A stretch of DNA of 64,000 bases, taken from NCBI GenBank assembly GCA_021014325.1, contig CM037469.1, positions 17,631,701-17,695,700 on the forward strand, written 5' to 3'. The position numbers were made by a program, and so were the translations under genes. Below the pieces are notes generated by a model that worked only from the letters and a program-made list of their open reading frames with translations, was not told the origin of the DNA and did no database searches. This DNA comes from Plazaster borealis (Eukaryota > Echinodermata > Asteroidea > Forcipulatida > Labidiasteridae). This document shows, piece by piece, positions 46,376 to 58,190 of the stretch (positions are counted from its first letter, which is position 1; every line of letters starts with the position of its first letter).

Positions 46376-47108
46376 TCATTCACGGATGGTGCACTACGTC
46401 CAAAAACGTCCATCCAAACAACACAGGTTTCAAGAAACAAAGACCTGCCACAAGAAAACCTGTGACTAAATCATTCAAAACAAATGCTTCCGTTGTTGAA
46501 CTTTGTTCACAAATATTAAGCAACGTTTCACACGACTTTGTTTTTGTAAGTTTCTGTAGGCCTAAGCCTCAATATCTGCCTGATCAAAAAGAAAAGAAAT
46601 ATCGGCCCGTATTTTATTTTCTTAAAAAAATGACAGCATTTCAGATGGAGACATTTCTTGTAAAAAAAATGGTTTGCACTGTTTGAATTTGATATACAAG
46701 TAAACTTTTTAAAATTAAAGTTTTAAAATCTGACAAACAGGTCCTATTAATACCTTTGTGTGTAATTAATGAGATTTAGAAACATTTGTCACGCATAAAT
46801 ACATTTTTTTTTCGAGTGCAGCGAGTTGACCTTTATTGACCCGCTCAAAGCATTGCGACTTCCGGCACTGCGGAAATGCCCATAAATGTTCAGCAATGTT
46901 GGCTTATGTTGAATTTGTTTGTATTGATTTCATTTGCTGTTGTTGTTTTTGCGTGGATATTTATAGACATTTCAAAGCTGGCAATGTGTGATTATCAAAC
47001 ATGTGGTCTATATTCACGGAGGAATTGGCACATTTTCACTCAAGATTTGGTGTGTGACAAACCATGACAAAACAATCCGAATTGTTTTTCTTCATTTTTC
47101 TGTACAAT
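46376..47108. other. no gene recognised
   Basis: AT-rich. A plus-strand frame at 46876-47067 looks membrane-like by composition only and resembles nothing known. Confidence 0.5.
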
Positions 47109-47254
47109 TTAACTTCGCATGCAAATTCACAATTCCCTTTGGTAGACACCTTTTTACGCCGCGGCCTTTTTGGTCAAGTTCTGTGTAATTTGTATACACA
47201 CAATGGAAATGACACAGTTTGACGGAGTGGTTCTACCAGTTGAAACCGAGGACT
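47109..47254 (+). repeat. 146-bp direct duplication, left copy
   Basis: Begins TTTAACTTCGCATGCAAAT and ends GAAACCGAGGACT. The right copy is 47626-47777 with about a dozen differences and one short insertion. A family 1 MITE lies exactly between the copies. Confidence 0.9.
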
Positions 47255-47628
47255 CTAAAGGTATCGTACCCGTTTGGTAATGACTCAAAACAAATATTAG
47301 CATAAAAACTGACTTGGTAACGAGCAACGGAGAGCTGTTGATAGTATAAAACATTGTAGGAAACGACTCCCTCTGAAGTAACGTAGTTTTTGAGAAAGAG
47401 GTAATTTCTCACTAAAACAATAAAAACTTCTTGCAAGGAGTTTTTATTCCAGTTAGAAAGCACACAAATTTGTACACTAAGGGTGTTTTTTCTTTCATCA
47501 TTTTCTTGCAACTTCGATGACCAATTGAGCCCAAATTTTCACAGGCTTGTTATTGTATGCATATGTTGGGATACACCAAGTGAGAACACTGGTCTTTGAC
47601 AATTACCAAACGTGTTCAGTGCCTTTAA
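47255..47628. mobile_element. MITE, family 1, between duplicated flanks
   Basis: 374 bp, left end CTAAAGGTATCGTACCCG, right end GTTCAGTGCCTTTAA, with central hairpin (one mismatch, CTTGCAAGGAG). Right-hand TTAA overlaps the first bases of the right duplicate. Confidence 0.92.
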
Positions 47629-47777
47629 CTTCGCATGCAAATCCACAATTCACTTCGGTGGACCCCTTTTTACGCCGCAGCCATTGTGGTCAAGTTCTGT
47701 GTAATTTGTATACACACAATGGAAATTACACAGTATTTTGTATGACGGAGTGGTTCTACCAGGTGAAACCGAGGACT
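47626..47777 (+). repeat. 146-bp direct duplication, right copy
   Basis: Pairs with 47109-47254. Shared blocks include TTCTGTGTAATTTGTATACA, CACAATGGAAAT and GACGGAGTGGTTCTACCAG. An extra TATTTTGTA is present near 47735. Confidence 0.9.
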
Positions 47778-48056
47778 GTGACAAAAGGATCCGCGACAGA
47801 GCGAGGACGTTTTCTGCTTCGCTTTCGTGTTACGAAACCAATGGAGACGTCGCTAATAAAATCAAGTCCAAACAATGCGAGAACAAAGATCGAAGTCTTC
47901 AATTCACCGGGTCGACAAACATTTATGTGTTGAAAAGGAGACCAGAGCGTTTATTGTTATTATCTAGTCTCGGTTTCGGTTACATTGAAATATTTGAGAA
48001 AATTCCCCGAATGGCTGCCATTGTAAGTAAGTGTCCCACCAGATGGCTAGGCCTCA

Positions 48057-48457
48057 TTAAAGGGTCTGTATACGTTTGGTAATGACTCTGATAATTAATG
48101 GCAATAAAAACTTACTTGGTAAGAAGTACAGCAGCTTTGGATAGTATAAAGCATTTTGAGAAACTTTTCACTTCGAAGTATTGCGGTTATGGTAAAACAG
48201 ATCACTTTTTATCCCCAAAAATTTGAATCTGAGAAGCGTTACTGACAGTAACGTTTCTCAGATTGTGTATTCCAATTGCAGATTATTCTTCCTGCGTGAA
48301 CATAACCGCTCCAGATTGGTGGCAATATCTCAAAAACGCTACCCCCTTTTGAAATGAAATTTTCACAGGTTACTTTTATGGTAAATATCTATATACAACT
48401 ATAAAGGATTGAAACAAACAGTGGGTTCCAATTACCAAATGTATACAATCCCTTTAA
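48057..48457. mobile_element. TTAA-flanked MITE, family 2
   Basis: 401 bp, TTAA ends, termini AAGGGTCTGTATACGTTTGG / complement of CAAATGTATACAATCCCTTT. Central inverted pair TCTGAGAAGCGTTACTG / CAGTAACGTTTCTCAGA. Confidence 0.92.
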
Positions 48458-48611
48458 ACACTGCCCTCAAAATATACCCCAAATACTTTGGTCTTATTAA
48501 TCAAAATAAACGCGCATAAGGTGTAAGAAAAAACACTACACAAATCATAAACCCTGAGGCGCTATTTTCTCGAAAAGTGAAAACATATTCCTGTGAAAAA
48601 AACATATTGAC

Positions 48612-48922
48612 TTAAAGGCACTGAACACGTTTGGTAATTGTCAAAGACCAGTATTTTCACTGGGTGTATCCCAACATATGCATAAAATAACAAGCCTGTG
48701 AAAATTTGGGCTCAATTGGTCATCGAATTTGCAAGAAAATGATGAAAGAAAAAACACCCTTGTTGTACAAATGTGTGTGCTTTCAGATAGGAATAAAAAC
48801 TTCTTGCAAGAAGTTTTTATTATTTTAGTGAGAAATTACCTCTTTCTCAAAAACTACGTTACTTCAGAGGGAGTCGTTTCTCACAATGTTTTATATTATC
48901 AACAGCTCTCCGTTGCTTGTTA
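48612..48922. mobile_element. MITE, family 1, 3'-truncated
   Basis: Starts TTAAAGGCACTGAACACG and matches family 1 through TCAACAGCTCTCCGTTGCTTG, where similarity stops about 60 bases short of the expected right end. Central hairpin intact. Confidence 0.9.
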
Positions 48923-50569
48923 AATAATATTGAAAATCAGCTTGATATCTTTCCTTCGATAAAGCGGTGGACGATTTAATTAGGTTTTAAACTTTTAAAA
49001 CTTAAGATCCAATTGTCACAACCTCAGCGAATGATGACAACGAAACCTTCAGTGTGTTCACAGTGACATTCCTCCATTTCAGCACTTCGACTTCATTTTT
49101 AGTAACCTTTTTTTATTCCTACTTAACTCTACCTTATCCGTTGATGTGATATAAAAAGACTATCTTGTATTCACTCATTAATACTTCCCCTAAACTATAC
49201 AATTAAAACAGATCCGTTTTAATTTCCCACCACAGGACGCCGCAAATCTCACTTGAATCGACCGCTCAGTGGTGACAGAGTTTTGGGTTGAACACGGCGG
49301 GTGATCTTAGAGACCCCTCCGACTCCGGCCAGTAGCGGGAAGAAAGGCGCGATTCACGGCTTCAATCAGTGCTCTCTAAAGGCACGAGGGGAGGTCTCAG
49401 CGGGATCTAAGTCGGCTACAGCAGGGGGAAGCATTGTTCAGTTTGGACGGGCTTTTCTTTTACCTGTCGGGTCACTCCACGGAAAAAGAAACAATGCACC
49501 CGGTCGGTCTTGAGGAAACAGGACTGGAATCCTTTGTACGTTTGGGAATTTGAGCAATACCGAATAAATCAAACGAATAATGACTACTGCAGAGATCAAC
49601 ATGATGACTTTAACAGTTGTGATTCGGCAGTTGTCTTCATCGTAATTTTTTCACTGTAAATAATACGATTATTCATAAAAAATAGTAATTTTTTCAAAGA
49701 CGAAGTATTGCCCCTTGCACGACGCTGAACGCACCTCCGCATAATGCGTATCAAACGTTTCCGTTATTTTTGAAGTCAATTCCTTAGTGAAACCTTTTGA
49801 CTCCAAAAATGGTGGACCGGAGAGGCGCGTGTTAGTGCGCTGTAGGACGTCAAATGGGTCCATACAGGAATAATTCATTAACTGGTAATCAGTTTTAATA
49901 TAGAGCGGAAGCTCTGTAATAACAACAATAACAACAATAACAACTTCAGCGCCTCACACCATAACTGCCCGTGTCTGTTTTGTTATTTTTATTGCAGCAA
50001 GCAAAAGTATAGCATGGAGGATTTTTAATTTTTTTAATTATTTTTTTTATATAAAATCCTGGTGCATTTTTTCTTGTGCACTATTTTATCTGCCTTTTGT
50101 AACTGTTTAACTTTTTGATCTTTGTGGTGTTTTAAAACTTGTGCGAGCAATGTTATTTCCTCGTTTTGGAGATTAATAAAGTTTCTTAAGTCTGATGTCT
50201 TAAAAAGATACGGCCTTAAAAATGTTGACAACTTTGGACGACCCCTTGACAAGCCAAGCTTGGACAAATCCAAAACTACTCATTGAGAATCGGGAACAAA
50301 GATTTAACGTCGGGAACGTACTCCGCTGCAATCAATCATGTTATGTATCGCACATAGGAATACGTTTTGATCGATCCATGTTTTCCACTTCTCCCCCATT
50401 GGGAAGGTTTGCCGAAGGCTCTTGTAATCAAGAAACCTCACCCTAGTTATAATCTGTCTTTTATGACAGTTTTTCTCTTCATAGAAATGTCCTGGGCATT
50501 AGTGGGTATTTGATACTGTTCAGCGAGGAGATTGTCGATTTATTAAAAATAGTGCTGCTGGGTATTCTT
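48923..50569. other. no gene recognised
   Basis: A GC-richer stretch at 49255-49520 is open on the plus strand but not recognised. An AAC/AAT simple repeat lies at 49917-49946. Confidence 0.5.
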
Positions 50570-51190
50570 ATACAATCTTTGAATCAAGATAAGGTATCGT
50601 TGGTTAGGTTGATCAAGAACTGAACCTACTGGTATCTCTCTTTGAATCAGTATAAGTATAGTACGGTATATAACCCTGGCAACAACTGCTACTTCCGCTA
50701 GCCTGTTTAATCTATTTGAATCAATATGAGGTATACGATATAATACAACAACTTTTAGGCTTTTTAATGACCAAAAAACTGCTGGCATGCTTTTTTTTAT
50801 TTGAATCAATATAAGGTACTACAAATATTGCTGGCCAAAACTGATGCTACTAACCCTGCTTACTCTCTTTGAGTCAGTATAAGGTACGGTAAATATTTTA
50901 CTGACAAACAAATGCTGTTATAGCATGCTTACTCTTAGTTTACTCTCTCTACTCTCTTACTCTCTTTGAGTCAGCATAAGGTACGGTAAATGATACTGAC
51001 AAAAACTGCTGTTATAGAATTCTTTCTCTTAGAATCAAGTCAGTGGGATACGGTAAATAATAATAAAAACGGGCGATACCACTAGCATGCTTATACTCTC
51101 TTTGAACCAATATAAGGTACGGTAGATAATGCTGACCAAAACCGGCTACTAACCTACGTACTCCATTTGAATCCATATAATGCATTAAGG
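50570..51190. repeat. degenerate tandem repeat, about 65-95 bp unit, 9 units
   Basis: Variants of CTCTTTGAATCAATATAAGG followed by TACGGTAAAT recur near 50577, 50638, 50713, 50795, 50865, 50960, 51030, 51097 and 51162. Spacers carry AAACTGCTG-like and GCATGCTTA-like motifs. Confidence 0.85.
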
Positions 51191-52080
51191 GTAAAGTAAT
51201 GCAATAGGCCTAAGTATTGGAGACAAATAAATAAATAAATAAACAAACAAAATGGAAAAGTTTAACAAAACTTAAATCGACGCGAAAACTATATTTCCCC
51301 CTTGTTGAATATTTCCCGCATTGCAAACACAAACTATGTGATTTGACTTTTGAACACCACGTTTTCATTTGTTATTATTTGTTTAAATATGAAGTTCCCC
51401 CCTCTATCCAAAGTGCAGTGACATTTCATGCGAACGTCAAATTACTCCAGAAATGTTTGGCTCTGGAATGTGATACCGGGTGCGAGGGCTGTATCAGCTC
51501 CGGCACGCCCGCCTTAAACACGACCGCAGTTTATTCAATTGAGTCGCCGGCAGTTGTTGCGTCCAATCACGCTGAACGGGCCCACTCTGAACTTGACCGG
51601 TCTGCCAAGAATCATAAAAGCTCCGTCAAGATGAATGGATATTGGATCGTATAAACTAGATTAACATTTTTCATTTTGAGAAGTTATCTTCAATTTGACG
51701 GTATTGTTTTCATTTCGTTATTGACGCGTCTGGTCGGTGTACTTTTCTTCTTCTTCAATCCCTTATTCTGCCTCTCTTTTCAAAATGTGTGATTCAAAAT
51801 CAATTTAAATGTTTCGCGTGGAGAAGTTTTTCTTTTTGGGAAAAGTGCAGCGGACCTTTCGAATCTGACTACGTCACTCATCCTGAAATGTATTATTGTA
51901 GTTTTCGAAGGACAGGTCTTTTCAAATACATGGATCCAATCTTCTCTGCCACTGGGAAGGGCCTCATACAACATTCCTGTACATCAACATTGATGGAAAG
52001 AAGCTCAAAGAATATTTGAGTGAAGATTGTGTTCTGAAGAAAGTGTACATCTTGTCCTGTTATTTAAAATAGTTTTAAAA
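51191..52080. other. no gene recognised
   Basis: A short AAAT microsatellite near 51227-51250. A 103-codon plus-strand frame at 51343-51654 and frames at 51780-52019 match nothing I recognise. Confidence 0.5.
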
Positions 52081-52485
52081 TCAAGTTGGCCTTGTGGTGT
52101 CACACCTGTCCGGTTCGAATCCCACCTCAGACCGGAGCTTTGCATGTGGATTGGGTTTCCAGTCCCTACCTGGGCCCAATTTCATAGAGCTGCTAAGCAC
52201 AACAATTTGCTTAGCATGAAATTTCTTCCTTGATAAAAACAGGATTACCAACCAAATTTCCATGTGTTGCATATTGCCTGTTACTGGTATTCAGCTGTTG
52301 TTTGCTTATCCTGAAAATCACGTGGAAATTTGGTTGGTAATCCTGTTTTTATCAAGGAAGAAATTTCATGCTAAGCAAATTGTTGTGCTTAGCAGCTCTA
52401 TGAAATTGGGCCTTGATTGCGTGTGTGTTTCCCCAGTTGGGGTTTTTCCTCTCACATCTAAAACTGAGATGCTCTTCATCATCTT
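52081..52485 (+). mobile_element. tRNA-derived SINE interrupted by a hairpin element
   Basis: The left half (52081-52167) has a B-box-like GGTTCGAATCCCACC and GGATTGGGTTTCCAGTCCC; the right half (52415-52485) resumes with TGATTGCGTGTGTG, CCCAGTTGGGGTTTTTCC and TCACATCT. This block order is typical of a SINE type I recall from marine invertebrate deuterostomes. The break is filled by the palindrome at 52168-52414. Confidence 0.65.
52168..52414. mobile_element. near-perfect palindromic element inserted in a SINE
   Basis: Left arm GGGCCCAATTTCATAGAGC ... TTGCTTAGCATGAAATTTC ... GGATTACCAACCAAATTTCC is repeated in reverse complement as the right arm, with about 100 bases per arm and a loop of about 40. 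Same family as 2923, 27032 and 27244, but far better preserved. It could extrude as a hairpin. The two flanking SINE halves appear to share only TG at the junctions. Confidence 0.9.
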
Positions 52486-52649
52486 CTCTTCGCATGTATC
52501 TTGAGGCCTAGGGGTCACAGAGCAAGGCGTTTACGGGGGCTACTTGGTTCACAAGACGAATAGACGAACTTCTTACTCCTGTTAGAAAATCAACTGGTCT
52601 CACTCCATATGGGTTTTGAGGCATTGCATGGTGAGGTATCGATGTATAT

Positions 52650-52805
52650 TCGGTTTGCGGTAACACCATGTGTATATCTACTTTGCTGTGTAGATTTTGT
52701 TCTTTGAGGACTTTGTCTTGCTATTTATTCTACTGCCGCAGAGTAGATTTCGGATTTCGGGAGACTACCAAGTTCTGAAAAGAACTGTCCTGCTTATTTT
52801 ATAAG
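52650..52805 (-). repeat. retroelement-derived dispersed repeat
   Basis: In reverse complement it contains ACATGGTGTTACCGCAAACC, the end of the 44919 family, adjoining a block (GACTTTGTCTTGCTATTTAT, TACTGCCGCAGAGTAGAT, GGGAGACTACCAAGTTC) that matches the 2301-2535 tandem unit. Confidence 0.65.
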
Positions 52806-52841
52806 TACTACCTGGGTGGAAGGTAGGAAATCAGCCGGGAC

Positions 52842-52892
52842 TGCTACTTTAAAAAGGCCCTCAAGACCCATCTTTTCTCTGTTCGCACGTAA
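52842..52892 (+). pseudogene. C-terminal remnant of a non-LTR retrotransposon reverse transcriptase
   Basis: The plus-strand frame reads YFKKALKTHLFSVRT then stop TAA at 52890-52892. This is the characteristic last segment (FKxxLKTHLF) of CR1/L2-type LINE ORF2 proteins. Everything upstream is missing, so it is a 5'-truncated dead copy. Class assignment is from the motif only. Confidence 0.6.
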
Positions 52893-53223
52893 TCTGGGTT
52901 TCTCCTGTCTGCCTCCCCGGTCCCTTCTTTCTGTTTTTCTCTTCTTTCCTTGTCCAACGATTTACATCCTTTGGTAAAAGATGCTTATAAATGTCTTGTT
53001 AAAAAGACAAATCGATGTGATCGTTTATAAAGGGCATAACCACCGAGACAGGCAAAGGTCATTCCAGTTTGCTCTGTAGTATCAACATTACACTGAGTCT
53101 TACTAATCAATAAATAAACATGAATAATGATGCCTTTTAGAAAAAGTTTTTATTATTTATCAATAGGGTTGCCTGTCTGTTATTTGTTTGTTTGGTTGTT
53201 TGTTTATTTTGAGACGGCTTTCT

Positions 53224-53312
53224 GCTGAAGACGATCAGGGCATACTGATTGAAAAGTCGAGGGTTACACAACTCCCTCAGAGATATTTTCATGGTGGTAT
53301 CGCAAACCTTCT
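53224..53312 (+). repeat. CTGAAGA...GAAA hairpin repeat
   Basis: CTGAAGACGATCAG, loop GGCATA, CTGATTGAAAAGTCGAG, then TCAGAGATATTTTCATGG and GTATCGCAAACCTTC. The 7-bp stem is kept with one G-U pair, but the GAAA segment has an extra A. Confidence 0.65.
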
Positions 53313-53501
53313 TAGATTGTATATCTCATCTCCACCATGAACTGTTTCAAATCTTTAAAAAAATTGTTTGTGTTTTCGGAGTGTTTGTTTCGCTGTTTTC
53401 CCACTGAAAAAATAAAACAAACAAACATCCAAACACCCAACAAACGTAAAGGCACGATCCACAACATTCAAAGGGAATCATCCAAGAAACATATACCAAT
53501 G

Positions 53502-53779
53502 CAACCTCGTCCCCAAGGTGTGTCGAGCAGTACGAGGTTGACCGCTCTCTCACCCTGGTATTGGATCATTTGCATATCCAAATTTTGTGGATGCGTATGC
53601 AAATTAGAATAGTCTGGCTGTGAACATGGTGAATGCTGAATGAGTACAACTTAACATGTTTACATTAGGCTTTTGTACACCAGTCGTTGTCCAATCAGGG
53701 TCCAAGTAAGGAGTTTCCCTCCCATGGTTTACTATTGTAAACTTGGTTGGAAATAAAGTAAACCATGGGGACGAGGTTG
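53502..53779. mobile_element. CAACCTCGTCCCC inverted-repeat element
   Basis: 278 bp with termini CAACCTCGTCCCCAAGG and CCATGGGGACGAGGTTG in inverted orientation. No coding capacity. Interior includes an inverted ATTTGCATATCC / ATGCGTATGCAAAT pair. Confidence 0.8.
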
Positions 53780-54589
53780 ATACCACTGCTCTTGATTATC
53801 ATTGGTAACCACGAGATTCAGGGATCATGGAGGCTGTTATATGTTGTTTCGTCCTCCATGCTCTACCACACGACTCGGCAGGCACTGCTGCGGTGTTGGT
53901 GAAAGACTGGCTTTATAAGATTGTTTTCTTCCCGGTGGTTTGGGTTTACTTTTAGTGTAGTTGTCTGGTTTTACCCGGTACTGAATGCAAGACACTCTGC
54001 ATCTCACAGTGTGGTCGTATTCATACTCTATAGTACCATGCTGGTTTCCAAACCCAGTACTAATCGCGACAAGAACACCAGCTTGACTTTTCTTTTCTTG
54101 CAGCCGTTTATGGTAGAAACATGTCTCTGAGGCCTTTTCGAAACGTGGCTTTTGCTCTACAGGCTCTGGGTTTCGGTTCCGTCAGTTATTTTGAACAAGT
54201 GTTATGTACACGGGACTTTAAACTGCCGCACAGGCAGGACCTGACGCCTAAACCATGGTTTTGAAAATACCCTTAAAATGTATAATTATGATTCGAACAA
54301 GAATAAGTTTTATTTTTAAACGGAAAACTTAACTGAAAAAGTTACTCAGCTCAGGTATTACATGACAGAGGAATATTGTATCGTAGATAGACGGAAATAC
54401 CCCGGCGATTTGTACTATAATAGTAAGTTAGCCTAAACTTCTTAAAAACGCCAAAATACCAACATATTTTTTGAATGTTGACGAAATCTGTACCATATTC
54501 TTACCAGTTAACCCTTAACCTTTATGGTGTACAGAAATAATTAAAGTAAAAATTCCTTGCACACATGTTTTGGTTCAATCGCCGTTCGG
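53780..54589. other. no gene recognised
   Basis: Mixed composition; no repeat family or protein recognised. Confidence 0.5.
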
Positions 54590-54941
54590 TTTGGTTTGGT
54601 AATGACTCAAAACAAATATTATCATACAAACTTACTAACAAGCAACGGAGAGCTGTTGGTAGTATAAAACATTGTAGGAAACGATTCCCTCTGAAGTAAC
54701 GTAGTTTTTGAGAAAGAGGTAATTTCTCACTAAAATAATAAAAACTTATTGCAAGAAGTTTTTATTCCTATCTGAAAGCACACAAATTTGTACAACAAGG
54801 GTGTTTTTTCTTTCATCATTTTCTTGCAACTTCGATGACCAATTGAGCCCAAATTTTCACAAGCTTGTTGTTTTCGGCGTATGTTGGGATACACCAAGTG
54901 AGAACACTTTGACAGTTACCAAACGTGTTCGGTGCCTTTAA
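54590..54941. mobile_element. MITE, family 1, left end eroded
   Basis: Interior matches family 1 throughout, including the central hairpin (one mismatch). The right end GTGTTCGGTGCCTTTAA is intact, the left terminal bases are diverged. Confidence 0.9.
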
Positions 54942-55899
54942 GCTGGACTCATCTGCCTCGGAAACTTATAGTCACACAGACGGTACCGGTAACGAGTAAT
55001 TACTTGATGAACTATGAAAACAAGCTTGTTTGTCTTAGTGTGCGTTTCTGTCTCTTCATTCTATCAATGCCCCTGAAGTATTTTCCTTTAATTCAAAATA
55101 GAAATCTATTTGCGAAAGATGACTCTTTTCAAGTCTGCCCATTTGGTTCCAACATTTCGACTTCCATCAACACTTGATCGGCAGGTAAACACATGGTCCC
55201 AAACTGCTCCAAAAACCGCCGCAAGCCAACTTTCTCTCAAATCAACTTCAATATTCAAATGAAAGGGTCGGGGTTAAAGGTCAAAGTTGGATGACCGAGA
55301 GGTTCTTGACCAAGGGGGGAAAAGCACACAACGCTCTCGGTTCCCTCAAGAAACATCAACCGCAGGTCTCTAAAACTGGAGACTTTTCCCGCTAACAGGC
55401 TATTTTAGACCGTTTTTTTAAGATGTAAGGAGAAAAAATACCAGCCCTTGAAGCAGATCTTTCTGGGTTCCCTTAGTAAACAAGTACGGTGGTATTGGGA
55501 GTGGACGGTAACTCAAACTAACTGCGCCTTTGGGTTGTAATATACACGAGTGATAGTGCACGTGCGTTTCGGGATAGGCGCCTTATTCCTGAAACAATAC
55601 CTGCATGCTGTATTTGTGTTCAGTACTTTTTGTATTTGTTTATTCTTAAGACTCCGCTGCAATGCTTGTGATAGTAATCTCAAATATGAAATTACTTCCT
55701 TATGATAATATGGACAATACGTGTAGTATGTACAAGATAGTTACAACTACCTCCATAGTTCCAATCATCAACTAATCGGTGATCTGGGCCTACTGTCGTG
55801 CAGAACGGTCGGGCTAGAGCGAGCCTGAATCGTCTCGTCAATTTGAATGCCTGTATGTTTTTGTTGTATATCAATTTTGTCCTTGTTTTTATGGAATTT
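54942..55899. other. no gene recognised
   Basis: Includes GGGGTTAAAGGTCAAAGTTGG near 55271, with a nuclear-receptor-like AGGTCA half site, in a GC-richer patch. No coding evidence. Confidence 0.45.
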
Positions 55900-56144
55900 T
55901 ACACTGCAAAAACTGGGGTGTTAAAATTCACACCATGGGTGTTGTCATTTATAGATACCGAAGAAAGAATCAACATTAACAACACAGGGTGTTAACATAA
56001 CACCAATGTATATTGTTTTGGCAGAAATTGGTGTTATTTCAACACCCTAGGCCTATGGTGTAAATTTTGATTCTCTCTTCGGTATCTAGGCTATATGTGA
56101 AAACACCTATGGTGTCAATTTTAACACCCAGTTTCTGCAGTGTA
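55900..56144. mobile_element. palindromic TACACTGCA element, copy 2
   Basis: 245 bp with termini TACACTGCAAAAACTGGGGT and ACCCAGTTTCTGCAGTGTA. Internal arms GATACCGAAGAAAGAATC and GATTCTCTCTTCGGTATC are inverted. Flanked on both sides by T-rich or TA-containing sequence. Confidence 0.9.
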
Positions 56145-57425
56145 CTGTACAAAAAAATCCATCCACTTCTGGTGCTTGCACTGTGGATGCTGTATGAAAT
56201 AAATAAATAAATAAAATAAATAATTATGTAAAGATCATCTAACTTCAAACTGAATAAGGGTCACCGTTGTTCATCAACATTCATTGTTAAAAATTCTAAC
56301 ATTAAAATTCTTCCGAGTGAAACTTCAAACCTGGGATTTGGAGAGCAGGTTCGAGCTTGATTCATAATATAGGCCTATAATCCATAACATTTTAAAACTG
56401 GCATTATTTTCCAGATGCAGAATTTGTGGCTCAGCTTGGGGGTGGGGAGGGGGCAAACTATTTGATGGTTTAGTCTGTTCTTCGTGTAATTATCTCTACA
56501 TGACGTGGTGTTGGACCTGTGAACAAATCTGGTCGGTGTGTTATAATATATTCAAGTTTGATTTTAATCAAATTGTCATCGAATAATTCCACAAAAAACT
56601 TAAAGTGTTACCCGTATTTGTCAGTATACTTGTGGATGTATGTCTCATGAACAGACATTTTTGTATGAACTGTGGTCATTAAACCTTTGCAACATTAGTG
56701 TATTCAATTATTGAGTAACTCATCAACTTGTATTGAAATTGATCGATTTGTGCCGATAAATATCAGCCTACTTTACATGGAACATTAATCGATTTGTAAT
56801 AAGTAATCGATCAGTTTTAATTTAGATCCATCTTAATTCATGAATTGATCTCCTGCTTTCAATATAAAAAGAAATTTGTTAAATTTCTGTGCAAATAAAA
56901 TTAATTTGCATCAAAGAAATTATTTGAAGTTTAGTTTTCGATGATAGTACTTGTCTGTATAGAGCCTACTGCCAATCCGTTTAATACCAGCAAACAAACC
57001 GATCATTGTAGGAAATTCCCCCATCACCAATAACTCCATCACTCCAAGCTTTGCTCACCCGTCTACGAGCGATTTATCACGGGTCAATCTCTCACTCAGC
57101 CCCGGTCAGGAAAATAAAACCTCCTTGAGATCCCGGACAAGGGCTGCATCCACTAATGGTTAACCAACCCAAGGTGGTATTGCACCTTCTTAAGAAAGCC
57201 GGAACGGCGATTGTCACCTAGCGTGACCCTTGACAGGATCTGGCGTTCGTGGCTCGGTCTAATCACCCAAGCACATCAAGGTTACTTAATCGACAGAAAT
57301 ATTGACTTTTGCACATGAGGTTTAAGTTAAGATGAAAAGGACAAATCGGAAATCAAGAGGTGTAACCGTACAAAATAGTTCATGGAATATGTCAAATTGT
57401 TTTCATACCGTAAAACAAATTGTAG
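56145..57425. other. no gene recognised
   Basis: AAAT microsatellite at 56196-56223. Homeodomain-like ATCGATT/TAAT motifs are frequent at 56730-56900. A GC-richer patch lies at 57040-57300. No coding frame. Confidence 0.45.
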
Positions 57426-57812
57426 TTAAAGGGTCTGTACACGTTTGGTAATGACTCTGAAAATTAATGGCAATAAAAACTTACTTTGTAAGAAGTACAG
57501 CAGCCTATGATAGTATAAAGCATTTTGAGAAACATTTCACTTTGAAGTGATGTGGTTATGGAAAAAGATATCTGTTTTTATCCAAACAAATTTGAATCTG
57601 AGAAGCGTTTCTGTCAGAAACGTTTCTCAGATTGTGTATTGCAGATTACTCTTCCTGCGTGGACATAACCGCTCCAGATTTTTGCAAAATCTCAAAAACG
57701 CTACAACCTTTTGAAGTGAAATTTTCACAGGTTAGTTTTATGGTATATATCTACAACAAAATAGGATTGAAACAGTAAGTTCCAAATTACCAAACGTATA
57801 CAATCCCTTTAA
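57426..57812. mobile_element. TTAA-flanked MITE, family 2
   Basis: 387 bp with TTAA ends. Central inverted pair TCTGAGAAGCGTTTCTG / CAGAAACGTTTCTCAGA is almost perfect. Confidence 0.92.
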
Positions 57813-57844
57813 GTCTATATAACAAATTCGTAACAAGTTGTTTC

Positions 57845-57927
57845 GAATTTGTTTGAACCTTGTGTGTCTTAACTAACTAAATAACTAACTGAATAATTAA
57901 CCAAATAATTGAATAACTAAATCAACT
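57845..57927. repeat. TAACTAA/AATAACTG-type simple repeat
   Basis: Degenerate TAACTAAATAACTAACTG repeats within an AT-rich stretch. Confidence 0.7.
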
Positions 57928-58059
57928 TAGGCAGTTTGTTGTGTAGTTTTAGGCTGACAACAATTGAACCTTGACAGAATTGCTGTCCTCCATACCCCAA
58001 AACGTTTGTTTCTGTTTTTAAATTTGATATTATTAAACTTCACTTGTGCTGTTGGCTCG

Positions 58060-58190
58060 AGTCGGTGACTTGGGCTCAGTCTAGAGTCACCCATTTTTGT
58101 AACTTGCAACTTGACTTGACTTGGACAAAAATGACTAAAGTTAGGTCTCAAGTTGACACTTGACTTGACTTTAGAAGAAATTATTTGGTT
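58060..58190. repeat. ACTTGACTTG-rich block, first arm
   Basis: Repeated ACTTGACTTG and CAAGTTGACACTTG motifs. Similar motifs in the same orientation recur at 58815-58935, about 700 bp away. Confidence 0.6.
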
